A DNA stretch of 33,908 nucleotides from Deltaproteobacteria bacterium (GTDB lineage: Bacteria; Myxococcota_A; Polyangia; Haliangiales; Haliangiaceae): assembly GCA_025353585.1 (NCBI GenBank), contig JANXOM010000341.1:1-33908 (forward strand), read 5' to 3'. Below, piece after piece: positions 1 to 9,663 of this stretch. Below the pieces are notes generated by a model. It ran no database searches. It worked only from the letters and a program-made list of their open reading frames with translations, and had not been told where the DNA came from. The first letter of the stretch is position 1. The number at the start of each line of letters is the position of its first letter. Made by a program: the position numbers and the translations under genes.

Positions 1-1472
<1,472 letters not shown>

Positions 1473-1475
1473 GGC

Positions 1476-1688
1476 TTACTTGGCTCCGGCGGGCGCCGCG
1501 TCGTCCGCCGGCGCGGGGTCGGAGTCGATGCCCGTGATGTCGTCGACGTCCGGCGCCTTGTACGGGAGCAGCGTCGTGTCGGCCATGATCTTGCCCGCCG
1601 CGTGGTGACACCCGGCGAGGGCGCTGGTTGCGACGGTGACCGCAAGAAGAATACGGATAGAGATCACAGACCTGGCACGAGAACGCAT
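1476..1688 (-). CDS. Small putative lipoprotein upstream of glmS
   Basis: 70 residues. The N-terminus has basic residues, a hydrophobic stretch and a lipobox-like LAGC ending at about Cys27, which suggests export and lipid attachment. The mature part is short, acidic and proline/alanine-rich (for example PDVDDITGID). No known function is recognised. It is the first gene of a two-gene unit with glmS, which starts three bases after its stop. A -10-like TAGCGT (1695-1700, minus strand) ends six bases before the ATG, so the transcript may be leaderless. An internal Met (MADTTLL) could instead give a short cytoplasmic protein; I prefer the longer form because of the lipobox. Confidence 0.6.
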   Translation of the reverse strand: MRSRARSVISIRILLAVTVATSALAGCHHAAGKIMADTTLLPYKAPDVDDITGIDSDPAPADDAAPAGAK

Positions 1689-1749
1689 CGCCGCACGCTA
1701 GCACTCTTGGTGCTTGCCTGGGGCGCGGGAATCGCGAAGACTGGATCTC

Positions 1750-2646
1750 ATGTATCGCGACGCTTCGGAGCATGTCGACGAGCACGATCAGGCCGCCGCC
1801 GCCGTCCTCATGGCCGAGGCCCTCCTCCACACCTGCGATCAGGCCGTCGCTGTCATCGCGTCGCCGGTGGCTCCGCAACCCGAGCGGTGGCGGGCCGTGA
1901 TGCAGCTGCACGACACGTTCCCCGACGTGTGGCGCGCCCTCGACCGCGCGCGCCGGATGATCGCCGCGCGCGGCGGCAACGCGATCGCGTTCGACGAGAC
2001 GAGCCCCGGCGCCAAGCGCGCGGCGCTGGTCGATCGTCTGCACGGCATCGATCGCTCCGTCGAGGTCGACGCCACGCACCTCGATCGCACGGCGATGACG
2101 GACGCGCACCGCGGCCTCCAGCAGCTCAAGCTCGCGCTCCCGAGCGCCGACTGGTCCGCGATCGAGGCCCGCACGCGTGGTCTCGCGTCGGCGCAGCTCC
2201 AGCAGCATCGCCGCCCGCGGTTGATCGTCGGCGCGGTGGCGGCGGCGGTGGCCGCGACTATCGTCGGGGTGACGCTCCTGCCGGCGCCCGCGCACGCGAA
2301 GAAGATCCCGCACGCGGTCGCGCTCAAGGCGCAGCTCTCGGAGATCAAGGAGCAGCGGCACGCCGAGATCGAGGCGCTGCGTCCGCAGGTCGTGGCGAGC
2401 TGCGATCCGCCGAAGGCGCGCATGTACACGCAGCTCCTCGTGATGGACGGCCATGGCCCGGACGCCGGCGACTTCGCCGCGGACTACGCGGACCGCTGCG
2501 GTGAGGATCCCGTCGTCCAGCACTGGGCCGACGCCCCGCTGCCGCCGAGCCTGCGCGACGGCGTGTACGTCATCGACTTCCCGGCCCTGGATGTCAGCGC
2601 GACCGCGACCGCGTCGGCCGAAGCCACCGACCCGCTCGTCGAGTAA
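1750..2646 (+). CDS. Single-pass membrane protein of unknown function
   Basis: 298 residues from the ATG at 1750; a TTG at 1714 would add 12 residues but is a poorer start. The N-terminal ~165 residues are helical and charged. A single hydrophobic segment follows (RRPRLIVGAVAAAVAATIVG, about residues 162-190), ending in an Ala/Pro stretch. The C-terminal ~100 residues contain two cysteines (ASCDPPKA and ADRCGED) and would lie in the periplasm if the basic residues before the segment stay inside. No enzyme motif is visible. It is transcribed divergently from the lipoprotein-glmS pair and may share its ~60-bp promoter region. A cytoplasmic helical domain, one helix and a small periplasmic domain recall anti-sigma-factor layouts, but no sigma gene is adjacent and I do not assign that role. 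Confidence 0.7.
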   Translation: MYRDASEHVDEHDQAAAAVLMAEALLHTCDQAVAVIASPVAPQPERWRAVMQLHDTFPDVWRALDRARRMIAARGGNAIAFDETSPGAKRAALVDRLHGIDRSVEVDATHLDRTAMTDAHRGLQQLKLALPSADWSAIEARTRGLASAQLQQHRRPRLIVGAVAAAVAATIVGVTLLPAPAHAKKIPHAVALKAQLSEIKEQRHAEIEALRPQVVASCDPPKARMYTQLLVMDGHGPDAGDFAADYADRCGEDPVVQHWADAPLPPSLRDGVYVIDFPALDVSATATASAEATDPLVE

Positions 2647-2744
2647 GCGCGAGCGGGCCCGGCGCGGCACGCAACTCGGGGCAAGGCTCCCCGGGGGAGT
2701 GATACCGTCGCGCTCGTGCTCGACCTTTCGATGCGGGGTGTTCG

Positions 2745-4385
2745 ATGACAGCAGCAGCAGGCGGCGGCAACAAGCTGCAGCGGTCCGTCGGGTTCTACGG
2801 CCTGATGTTCGTGTCGCTGGGGTCGATCATCGGCTCGGGGTGGCTGCTCGGCGCGCTCAACGCGGCCGAGGTGGCGGGGCCGGCGTCGATCCTGTCGTGG
2901 CTCCTGGCCGCGGCGATGCTCGCGCTCCTGGCCCTGACCTACGCCGAGCTCGGCGCGTGCTACCCGGTGGCGGGCGGCGCGGGCCGGTTCGCGTACTACT
3001 CCCACGGGCCGGTCGCGGGCTTCGCGGCCGGCTGGGCCGCGTGGCTGCAGGCGGTGTTCGTGGCGCCGATCGAGGTGCTGGCGGCGATCACGTACGTCAA
3101 CAGCGTCGATTGGGTCCACGACAACTTCAACATGATCCATGGCCCGCTGGAGGCGAGCGCGGGGCTCCTCAACCACACGGGGTTGTGCGTGGCGGTCGCG
3201 CTGATGATGGCGTTCACCGCCATCAACCTCATGGGCGCGAAGTTCCTCTCGGAGAGCAACACGCTCGTCGTGATCTGGAAGACGATCGTGCCGTTCCTCG
3301 CCGCCTTCGTCGTGGCGGGCATCCGGTTCAACGGCGACAACTTCACGGCCGGCGGCGGCTTCATGCCGTTCGGCTGGCACGGCGTGTTCGCGGCGCTGAC
3401 GGGCGGCGTGGTGTTCGCGCTGCAAGGGTTCGAGCAGGCGGTGCAGCTCGCCGGCGAGGCGCGCAACCCCAAGAAGGACCTGGCGCGCGCGATCCTGACC
3501 GCGATGGGCATCGGCGCGGTGCTCTACACGCTGCTGCAGGTCGTGATGATCGGCGGGTTCGAGCCGTCGCAGCTGGTGACGGGCTGGACGAAGCCGCTGG
3601 GGACGTCGCCGTCGGCGTACGGCGCCTGGTACACGCTGGCGCTGGCGGTGGGCGCCGGGTGGCTGGCGAAGGTGCTGCTGATCGACGCGATCATCTCGCC
3701 GACGGGCACGGGCGTCGTGTACGTGGGCGCGGCGGCGCGGCTGTCGTACGCGCTCGGCGAGGAGAAGGAGATGCCGGCCGTGCTGGCGTCGACGAACAAG
3801 AAGGGCGTGCCGGTGGCGTCGATCCTCCTGGCGGCGGCGGTCGGCTGCGTGGCGTTCGGGCCGTTCAAGAGCTGGAAGGACCTGGTCAGCGTCATCACGA
3901 GCGCGACGGCCATCATGTACGCCTTCGCGCCGGTGGCCCTGGCGTCGCTGCACAAGGTCGACCCGGGGCGCCCGCGCTCCTACCGGGTGCCGCTGCCAGC
4001 GGTGCTGCTGCCGGCGGCGTTCTGCTCGGCGAATTTGATCATCTACTGGTGCGGCTTCGACACCGTCTGGAAGCTCGCCTGCGCGGTCGGGGTGGGCCTG
4101 GTGGTGTTCTTCGTGGGCGCGGCGGTCCGCGGCACGGCGGGCAAGCACAAGCTGCTGCACGCGGTGTGGCTGGCGCCGTGGCTCGTGGGGCACGTGGTGA
4201 TCGGCGCCCTGGGCCGCTACGGCGACGGCGGGGAGGTGCTGCCGAACTGGGTGGACCTGGGCGTGGTCATCGCGTTCGCCCTGGGGATCTTCTACCTGGC
4301 GGTGGCGACGGCCCTGCCGGCCGCCGAGGCGGCCCAGGCCGTGGCCAAGGACGCGGCGCAGATCGATTTCGAGGGCAAGGCGTAG
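2745..4385 (+). CDS. APC-family amino-acid permease
   Basis: 546 residues, hydrophobic throughout, with about 12 predicted membrane helices. The start is typical of the amino acid-polyamine-organocation superfamily: FYGLMFVSLGSIIGSGWLLG in helix 1, with the unwound GSGW substrate-binding region, then AGPASILSWLL and TYAELGACYPVAGG. Later ALQGFEQAVQLAGEARNPKKD matches the conserved cytoplasmic segment of the family. It probably imports an amino acid or polyamine; the substrate cannot be read from sequence. The ATG at 2745 follows a GGGG-containing leader. A 13-bp palindrome (2687-2699, CTCCCCGGGGGAG) lies just before a TACCGT box (2703-2708), a possible promoter with an operator. It is the last chromosomal protein gene before the integrated element. 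Confidence 0.92.
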   Translation: MTAAAGGGNKLQRSVGFYGLMFVSLGSIIGSGWLLGALNAAEVAGPASILSWLLAAAMLALLALTYAELGACYPVAGGAGRFAYYSHGPVAGFAAGWAAWLQAVFVAPIEVLAAITYVNSVDWVHDNFNMIHGPLEASAGLLNHTGLCVAVALMMAFTAINLMGAKFLSESNTLVVIWKTIVPFLAAFVVAGIRFNGDNFTAGGGFMPFGWHGVFAALTGGVVFALQGFEQAVQLAGEARNPKKDLARAILTAMGIGAVLYTLLQVVMIGGFEPSQLVTGWTKPLGTSPSAYGAWYTLALAVGAGWLAKVLLIDAIISPTGTGVVYVGAAARLSYALGEEKEMPAVLASTNKKGVPVASILLAAAVGCVAFGPFKSWKDLVSVITSATAIMYAFAPVALASLHKVDPGRPRSYRVPLPAVLLPAAFCSANLIIYWCGFDTVWKLACAVGVGLVVFFVGAAVRGTAGKHKLLHAVWLAPWLVGHVVIGALGRYGDGGEVLPNWVDLGVVIAFALGIFYLAVATALPAAEAAQAVAKDAAQIDFEGKA

Positions 4386-4443
4386 GAATCCGGCGAGGTG
4401 GGGGCCGACGAGGCAGGAGTTTTCCGCTCCCGCGCGCTGCCCC

Positions 4444-4473
4444 TTGACGAACCCGGCCGGGTTCCGCTAGAAC
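4444..4473 (+). promoter_or_regulatory. Promoter of tRNA-Gly
   Basis: TTGACG (4444-4449) and TAGAAC (4468-4473) are separated by 18 bp and match the sigma-70-type consensus well. Transcription would start near 4480-4482, leaving a very short leader before the mature tRNA end at 4486. Confidence 0.65.
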
Positions 4474-4485
4474 CTCCGCACCGCT

Positions 4486-4557
<72 letters not shown>

Positions 4558-4561
4558 CGAC

Positions 4562-5818
4562 TTAACTAGCTGTATTCGTTCTGGAAACCGTCTCAGAGTC
4601 CGCCGTTTTTGGCAGGAATTTGGCACGAGCCGCAAGCATCTTGAGCAGTCGATCCGTCGGATCGATTTCTTTCATCCCAGCCGCGACCAGCTCGGGAGGA
4701 ATCGATCGGTGACGTGCCGCGATGTGCACGTAGCCCATCGTCTCGTCGATCCGCTTGTGGCCCATCCACTCCATCAGCTGCCAAGGGTTCACGCCGAACC
4801 GTGCCGCGTGCGTCCCGAACGTATGACGCAGCACGTGCCAGCCACGTAACTCGAGACCCGCTCGCTCACACACGCGATACGTTGCGTGCGAGGTCTGCGC
4901 GTCCCGTAGCGGCGTGTTGTTTCCCGTCGTGTTCTGCGGATCGTCCTTGTCCTCGTTGTGCAGGACGTAGCCCGCTCGCACCGGCTGCCCCTTCAGATCT
5001 CGAACGCCTTCATCAACCGGCAGAGCCGTCAATGCCGCGACGAGCGTGCTCGTCATCGGAATCGTGCGGCTCGTCCGGCCCTTCGGCGTCCCGATATGAC
5101 CGTTGCCCGCCTGCCGGTTCACGGTCAGGTAGCCGCCGATCAGATCGACATCCTCGCGCCACTTCAGCTCGCGGATCTCGCCGACCCGCAAACCTGCTTC
5201 GCCCGCCAAGCAGACCGCCGCATACCACCACGGTGATTCCTTGCGCGCACCTTCGAGGAGCTTCGCGTACTCCTCGATCGTCCACGCTTCGATCTCCGGA
5301 CGGTCGACCTTACGCAGCCGAATCCGGGGAATCTTTTCGATCAGCTCGACCTCCACCGCGTAGCGGAGGGACTTGCTGAGGACCGCCATGATGTTGTTGA
5401 TGCTCTTGTCTGCGAGCGGCTTCTTCGGCGCAACGCGATCGACCAGGCTGGCGCGGAGCTGTTGGATCTGCTCCACGCCGATCTGGTCGAGCCGCAAATG
5501 TCCGAACGCCGGCTTGAGGTAGTTCTCGAACGAGCTGCGCTTCGAGATCTGTTCGGAGGGCTTGTTCCGCTCTCCGATCACCCATTCTTTCCAGAACCGT
5601 CCGTTGAACCAGTCCTCGTACGTCGGCACGTCTTTCTTGATTGCCGGCGTCGTCGGGTGCTGAACGCGATAGATCGCTTCGCGCTCAGCCTGCTCTGCTG
5701 CCGCCTTCGTGTTGTCTTCCTTGGGTGCCGTGCCGCTGATACGCACCTCGACTCCGTCCGGACCTCGGAGGAGCCTTCGGTAACGCCAACGGCCATCAGG
5801 TTCTTTCCTAACCGCCAT
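4562..5818 (-). CDS. Tyrosine-family integrase
   Basis: 418 residues; it should integrate and excise the element by recombination between the tRNA-Gly attachment sites. The N-terminus has the arm-binding style RKEPDGRWRYR, then a SAM-like core-binding domain (about 65-160) and the catalytic domain (about 175-385). The catalytic set is complete: Arg211 (GLRVGEI), Lys246 (TPKGRTSR), His328 and Arg331 (HVLRH), His354 (MGHKR) and Tyr363 (MGYVH). The ATG at 5818 is chosen because AGGAAAGG lies six bases before it; a GTG at 5851 has no such site. The stop codon is four bases from attL, as is usual for integrases in tRNA genes. Confidence 0.95.
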   Translation of the reverse strand: MAVRKEPDGRWRYRRLLRGPDGVEVRISGTAPKEDNTKAAAEQAEREAIYRVQHPTTPAIKKDVPTYEDWFNGRFWKEWVIGERNKPSEQISKRSSFENYLKPAFGHLRLDQIGVEQIQQLRASLVDRVAPKKPLADKSINNIMAVLSKSLRYAVEVELIEKIPRIRLRKVDRPEIEAWTIEEYAKLLEGARKESPWWYAAVCLAGEAGLRVGEIRELKWREDVDLIGGYLTVNRQAGNGHIGTPKGRTSRTIPMTSTLVAALTALPVDEGVRDLKGQPVRAGYVLHNEDKDDPQNTTGNNTPLRDAQTSHATYRVCERAGLELRGWHVLRHTFGTHAARFGVNPWQLMEWMGHKRIDETMGYVHIAARHRSIPPELVAAGMKEIDPTDRLLKMLAARAKFLPKTADSETVSRTNTAS

Positions 5819-5945
5819 GGTTAGCCTTTCCTGATCAACCCCGTGTTGCACGGCTCCTACGATGCCATGACCGAGGACGATCAGCGCGGAGATCGGCGCG
5901 TTGCCGTCTCGAGATCCGCCGGCAAAGTGCGGCGGGCTGCTGGAT

Positions 5946-6176
5946 TCATCGAGCGTGTGCGGTGCGCGCGTCGCTCTGGCCGAGCCAGGCGATCACCTGC
6001 GAGCGTGAAAACACGATCCGCCGACCGAGACGCCGGTGCGGAATCTTGTTCCGCATCGCGTACTCGTAGACGGTCTTGCGATTCACGCCGAGGAACTTCG
6101 CGAGCTGGTCGGCGCGCATGCACTCGGGCTCGAACGCGTTCGACGTTGAAGTGGCGAGATCCGCAGCGGCGCTCAT
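5946..6176 (-). CDS. Excisionase-like helix-turn-helix protein
   Basis: 76 residues. Residues 20-66 form a MerR-like winged helix-turn-helix of the excisionase type: MRADQLAKFLGVNRKTVYEY, then a basic wing (HRRLGRRIVFSRSQVIAWL). Proteins of this family bind DNA next to attachment sites and direct the integrase towards excision, or act as small repressors. The ATG overlaps the stop of the upstream 105-residue gene (ATGA), so the two are translated together. It is followed by 127 bp and then the integrase gene on the same strand, as expected for an xis-int pair. Confidence 0.8.
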   Translation of the reverse strand: MSAAADLATSTSNAFEPECMRADQLAKFLGVNRKTVYEYAMRNKIPHRRLGRRIVFSRSQVIAWLGQSDARTAHAR

Positions 6177-6490
6177 GGCACTCCTCCGATTCGCGGGGCC
6201 GGAATGATGTGGAACTTGAGCGGCGGCGCGGGCGGGACCTCGACGCCCGGCGGCAGCGCCGCGCGCAGCCGTTGGATCGCGAGATCAAGAAGCTGATCGG
6301 GCGGCACGCCGCGCAGAGCCGCGACCATCGACGCGATCTGCGGCGGTGCCGGCGGTGCGAGCGGTGCCGATGCGACGGGCTCGCCGAGCGCGGCGAGGAT
6401 CGCGCGACACGCGGCGACTCCCTCGGCGCGTGCCTCGGTGGTTGCACCGGGTGCACCGGCCGCGCGAATCGATTCAAAGAAGTTCTCCAC
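6173..6490 (-). CDS. Small Ala/Pro-rich protein of unknown function
   Basis: 105 residues from a GTG at 6490 with GGAGG six bases upstream. It has two short helical blocks (GVAACRAILAALG and MVAALRGVPPDQLLDLAIQRLRAALP) separated by an Ala/Pro linker. No cysteine pair, membrane segment or catalytic motif is visible. It ends the long minus-strand gene run and overlaps the excisionase-like gene by four bases (ATGA). The helical blocks could be oligomerisation elements, but I do not recognise the family. Confidence 0.7.
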   Translation of the reverse strand: MENFFESIRAAGAPGATTEARAEGVAACRAILAALGEPVASAPLAPPAPPQIASMVAALRGVPPDQLLDLAIQRLRAALPPGVEVPPAPPLKFHIIPAPRIGGVP

Positions 6491-6498
6491 GGTGCCTC

Positions 6499-7098
6499 CT
6501 ATGCGGCGTCTTGGTTAGCGGTGGACGGAAGCGCAGTGCGCAGCTCGCTCGGCTCGACGGCCGGCTGCCACGTGTTGAGGTGCGGAATGGGATCGACCGC
6601 GACGAAGCCGCGATCGTTGGTCCACTGCCACAGCTCGAAGCGGATGTGCGCCGGCGACTTCGCGGCGTAGCCGATGACCTCGCCTGCGCGAACATTCTGC
6701 CGGCGATGGCGCCGCTCCGCCTGCCCGAGCTGGCGCGTGACGAACATCTTCGACAGGTGCGCGTAGTGCGTCGACCACGTCCAACCGCCGTGATCGATGC
6801 TGACCGCGAATCCCGACGGCGTCTCGTGCGCCATCGAGACTTCGCCCGACTGCACCGCGTACACCGGCACGAACAGCTCGGCGTCGTAGCTGGCCAGCGT
6901 GTAGCCGAAGTCGACGCCGTGCCGATCGTTGGTCGCGTGCTCGGCGAGCACGAGCGGATCGCGGTTTCCGAGGCGCGCGAGCGGTTGCCGCCACGGACCT
7001 TGTACGGGCTTCGCATCTTCCCGCAGCCGGAAGCGTGAGTTCTTGCGAAGCTTCCAGAACCGACTGTTGGTCGGGAGGTAGGGATCGAGTTCGTGCAT
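6499..7098 (-). CDS. M23 (LytM-like) peptidase homologue with altered zinc site
   Basis: 199 residues from an ATG at 7098 preceded by AAGGAGACCACC. No signal peptide. The C-terminal ~140 residues follow the LytM beta-fold order: RHGVDFGY (59-66), HYAHLS (111-116), VRAGEVIGY and AHIRFELW (150-157). Known M23 peptidases use HxxxD and a final HxH to bind zinc and cut peptidoglycan cross-links. Here the first motif is one residue short (HGVD) and the final HxH reads His-Ile-Arg, so a zinc ligand is missing. It is probably a non-catalytic fold used for binding or structure. The next gene upstream in the run (7113-8189) encodes a paralogue with intact motifs, so the pair probably arose by duplication. 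Confidence 0.82.
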   Translation of the reverse strand: MHELDPYLPTNSRFWKLRKNSRFRLREDAKPVQGPWRQPLARLGNRDPLVLAEHATNDRHGVDFGYTLASYDAELFVPVYAVQSGEVSMAHETPSGFAVSIDHGGWTWSTHYAHLSKMFVTRQLGQAERRHRRQNVRAGEVIGYAAKSPAHIRFELWQWTNDRGFVAVDPIPHLNTWQPAVEPSELRTALPSTANQDAA

Positions 7099-7112
7099 GG
7101 TGGTCTCCTTGG

Positions 7113-8189
7113 TCAGAACGGAACTTCGTCGGCGATCGCCGCGCTGTTGCCGATCAGGTTGTCGCGAGGCTTGAGCCGCGCGATCAGGCGCATCTCTTCG
7201 TCGAGTGACTTGGTCGGCGACGTGAGGCGGACCGCGACCTCGACGGAATCGCGGTCGTATGTGAGGCCCGGGTCGTGGCCTTCGCCGTACTGGCCCTTCC
7301 AGAATCCCTTCCAGCGTCGCCACTGCTGAAAGTGGCGCGTGAGCGTGTCGTAGAGCCGGCCCGCGCTCGATCCGACGTAGACGATCTCGCGGCTCTCGAG
7401 ATCACGGATGACGTAGCAACCGGCCTTCCCCTTCAGCCCGCGGATCCAGTCGGGATACGCCTCGCCGCTGTCGCCGATCGGTCGGTAGATAAAGCCGGCG
7501 TTGCGCGCGACGAGTGCCGTCGGATCCGGAACGACGGTCCACGCTCGCATCACGGGCGCGGGATCGATCGCGTCCTTCGGACCACCGAGCCAGATCTCGA
7601 AGTGCAGGTGCTTCAAGTGCTCGCCGTCGAGCGGATCCGCGCCGATGATGCCGATCGGTTGACCGGCGCGAACCCGCTCGCCTGCTTTCGCGTTTGCGGT
7701 CGGCGTGACGAGCAGCTTCTCGAGGTGCGTGTAGAACGTCGCGACCTTGGTCGGCGAGTGATCGATCACCACCGCGAAGCCGCGCGGCGTCTGCATCGCC
7801 GACCACACGACGCCATCGGATGCCGCGAGCGCGACCATTCCATCCGGCATCACGTGATGCGCCGAGCCGTTTGGCGTGCCCGCGCGCAGCGTGTCGCTTG
7901 GCAGCCGTGCAAACATCACGTCGACTCCGCCGTGGCGGATGCCGCCCGGACGCGGCGATCCGAACCCGTCCGAGATGCTCGGCGCGCGGCTCTGCCAGCT
8001 CGGCACCGGCCACACCCAGCGTCCCGGCAAGGGCCCGCCGAACGCCGGCGCCGGCGGCGAGCTCGTCGGCGCGATCGGCGAGGTGGTCGGCGCGATCGGC
8101 GTCGAACCGTGCGGCGCCTTCGCGCCGCGGCTGCGGGTCAGCGCGTACGCCGCGACGCCGCCGCCGATGATCCAAGGCAGCGCGCGCAC
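7113..8189 (-). CDS. Membrane-anchored M23 peptidase fused to a GIY-YIG nuclease domain
   Basis: 358 residues from a GTG at 8189 preceded by GGAGG; the start lies one base after the stop of the upstream gene. Residues 5-18 (PWIIGGGVAAYALT) form an N-terminal membrane anchor, followed by a Pro/Ser/Thr linker. The M23 domain (about 55-225) has intact zinc motifs: His86 and Asp90 (HGGVD), His155 (FYTHLE) and HLHFE (194-198). Residues 257-345 form a GIY-YIG domain: CYV (258-260), YVG (271-273), Arg285 (LTRHF), Glu331/Glu332 (LDEEMRLI) and Asn344 (PRDN). The key residues of both enzymes are present. A cell-wall hydrolase and a DNA-cutting domain in one membrane protein suggest DNA entry or exit across the envelope; this role is inference. 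Confidence 0.85.
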   Translation of the reverse strand: MRALPWIIGGGVAAYALTRSRGAKAPHGSTPIAPTTSPIAPTSSPPAPAFGGPLPGRWVWPVPSWQSRAPSISDGFGSPRPGGIRHGGVDVMFARLPSDTLRAGTPNGSAHHVMPDGMVALAASDGVVWSAMQTPRGFAVVIDHSPTKVATFYTHLEKLLVTPTANAKAGERVRAGQPIGIIGADPLDGEHLKHLHFEIWLGGPKDAIDPAPVMRAWTVVPDPTALVARNAGFIYRPIGDSGEAYPDWIRGLKGKAGCYVIRDLESREIVYVGSSAGRLYDTLTRHFQQWRRWKGFWKGQYGEGHDPGLTYDRDSVEVAVRLTSPTKSLDEEMRLIARLKPRDNLIGNSAAIADEVPF

Positions 8190-8190
8190 G

Positions 8191-9225
8191 TCACGCCTCC
8201 TTGCTCTCGTGGTCGTGCCCGCGCGAGAGCAGGAACACGCCGAGCAAGCCCGCACCGATCAACAGTGGTGCGCCGAGCCCCGAGAGCAGCCCCTTGCCGG
8301 CTTCGTTCACGACGGTGCCGACCGTATGGGCGGCGCTCGCGAGCAGATCGGCGCCCTTGCTCGCGGCGACGCCCAGGTTCTCGGGCAGGTGCGTGACGCT
8401 GTCCTTGACCGAGTCGACGACCATGTCCCACTTCGTGGGCGCCTCGTCGGAGACCGCGACTTGCACCGCGACCTTCCAGCTCGACGCCCAGAACTCGTTG
8501 TTCTTCGTGTAGACGGCGTCGGGCTTGCCGACCTTCGAGATCTTGTCGACGTCGGCGAGCGCGACGTGCCACATCGTGACGATGCCGTCGTAGCCCATCT
8601 CGTGTTTGGTGTTCGTGAGCCGCTCGGTCCAGTACGTCGCGAGCTGAAGCACGTCGGCGTTCGTCGTGCGCGGAACCGCGGTCGTGCCGCCGCCGAAGCC
8701 AGTCGGCGGCGCGAGCATGTCGGAGCCGCGCTTCTCGGCGAGGTACTTCTTCTGCGCGATCCATAGATCGTCGTAGGTCTTGATCCCGTCGAAGTGCGCG
8801 AACGGACCGTCCTCGCTCGGGCCGACGTTGCGTAGCTCGACGACGGCGCCGAGCTGATCGATCAGCGCGTCCCAGATCGCGGGCGACGGCGGCGCGACCG
8901 CGACGTCATCGAGAAAGACCGCGACCGACTCGAGGCTCGCCCAGAACGAGCGGTTCTCGCGAAACGTCTCGCGAGGCGCGGGCAGCGCATAGCGCTGAAG
9001 ATCGCCGAGCGACGCGCGCCACCGGCGCAGGATGCCAGGCGTGCCATTCCCTCGAATCGCCGGATCGACGAGCGCCGCGATCGCGATGACGTCGGCGCCG
9101 GTCGTACGCGGCCAGTGCGTCGCCGCAACCGTGTCGGGATGGATCTCGATCAGACCGCGGACCTCGTATGCGCGGTCGCGCAGCGCGAGGTGTCCATCGG
9201 TCCAGGTATGAATGTGTGACGACAT
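8191..9225 (-). CDS. C-terminally membrane-anchored protein with an internal duplication
   Basis: 344 residues from an ATG at 9225 with GGAGG five bases upstream; a GTG at 9237 overlaps that site and is not used. Two copies of a ~95-residue module can be aligned by eye. Copy 1 (about 39-128) starts PRTTGADV and contains NRSFWASLESVAV; copy 2 (about 185-276) starts PRTTNADV and contains NNEFWASSWKVAV. A hydrophobic C-terminus (about 312-334, GAPLLIGAGLLGVFLL) ends in a charged tail, consistent with a tail-anchored protein. No enzyme motif is seen. It sits directly before the M23-GIY-YIG gene, so the two products may work together in a membrane or virion shell. Confidence 0.78.
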   Translation of the reverse strand: MSSHIHTWTDGHLALRDRAYEVRGLIEIHPDTVAATHWPRTTGADVIAIAALVDPAIRGNGTPGILRRWRASLGDLQRYALPAPRETFRENRSFWASLESVAVFLDDVAVAPPSPAIWDALIDQLGAVVELRNVGPSEDGPFAHFDGIKTYDDLWIAQKKYLAEKRGSDMLAPPTGFGGGTTAVPRTTNADVLQLATYWTERLTNTKHEMGYDGIVTMWHVALADVDKISKVGKPDAVYTKNNEFWASSWKVAVQVAVSDEAPTKWDMVVDSVKDSVTHLPENLGVAASKGADLLASAAHTVGTVVNEAGKGLLSGLGAPLLIGAGLLGVFLLSRGHDHESKEA

Positions 9226-9331
9226 GAAAGCCTCCACGGAAAACGAAAAGGAGATCGGGGGCCGGGGTCGCGCGAGCGACGGGCGTGAACCCGGTTGAAG
9301 TGAAGTCGCTGTGCCTTCTGCTACTGCTGCG

Positions 9332-9658
9332 CTACTGCTGCGGCTGGATCAGCGAGCGCGGAATCACGAGCGTGATCCGCTCCGCGTCGTCGGACGAGAC
9401 GTCCCCATCCGGCGACGCGCTCACGATCAGCTGCTGCGAACCGATCAGCTCCCGCGGGATCACGAGCGTGATCCGATCGGGGTCGCACGATCCGACGACA
9501 GCCGGCGCCGCCGTCGGCGTCGGAGTCGTCGCCGCGACCGGCTTCGGAGCCGGGACACCGTAGGCCGGCGCCGAAGCGCTGAACCACGAGCCCATCCCCG
9601 AGAGCCAGCCGCTATTCGCGGCGGGCTGCGTCGCCCCCTTGTAGATAGGCGTCGCCAT
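9332..9658 (-). CDS. Small protein with a repeated RITLVIPR strand motif
   Basis: 108 residues from an ATG at 9658. The N-terminal half is low-complexity (Ala, Pro, Thr, Ser). The C-terminal half repeats a beta-strand-like motif 32 residues apart: DRITLVIPRELI and ERITLVIPRSLI. The two DNA copies are near-palindromes with an ATCACG/CGTGAT core (9363-9376 and 9457-9474). No Shine-Dalgarno site is clear, and the start lies five bases after the upstream stop, so translation is probably coupled. Strand motifs behind a flexible linker would fit a spike, fibre or assembly protein, but the family is not recognised. Confidence 0.65.
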   Translation of the reverse strand: MATPIYKGATQPAANSGWLSGMGSWFSASAPAYGVPAPKPVAATTPTPTAAPAVVGSCDPDRITLVIPRELIGSQQLIVSASPDGDVSSDDAERITLVIPRSLIQPQQ

Positions 9659-9663
9659 GACGG

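Noticed and set aside
2453..4447. Long open frames on both strands over the permease
   Set aside because: Compositionally biased shadow frames; the permease frame carries all family motifs and membrane helices.
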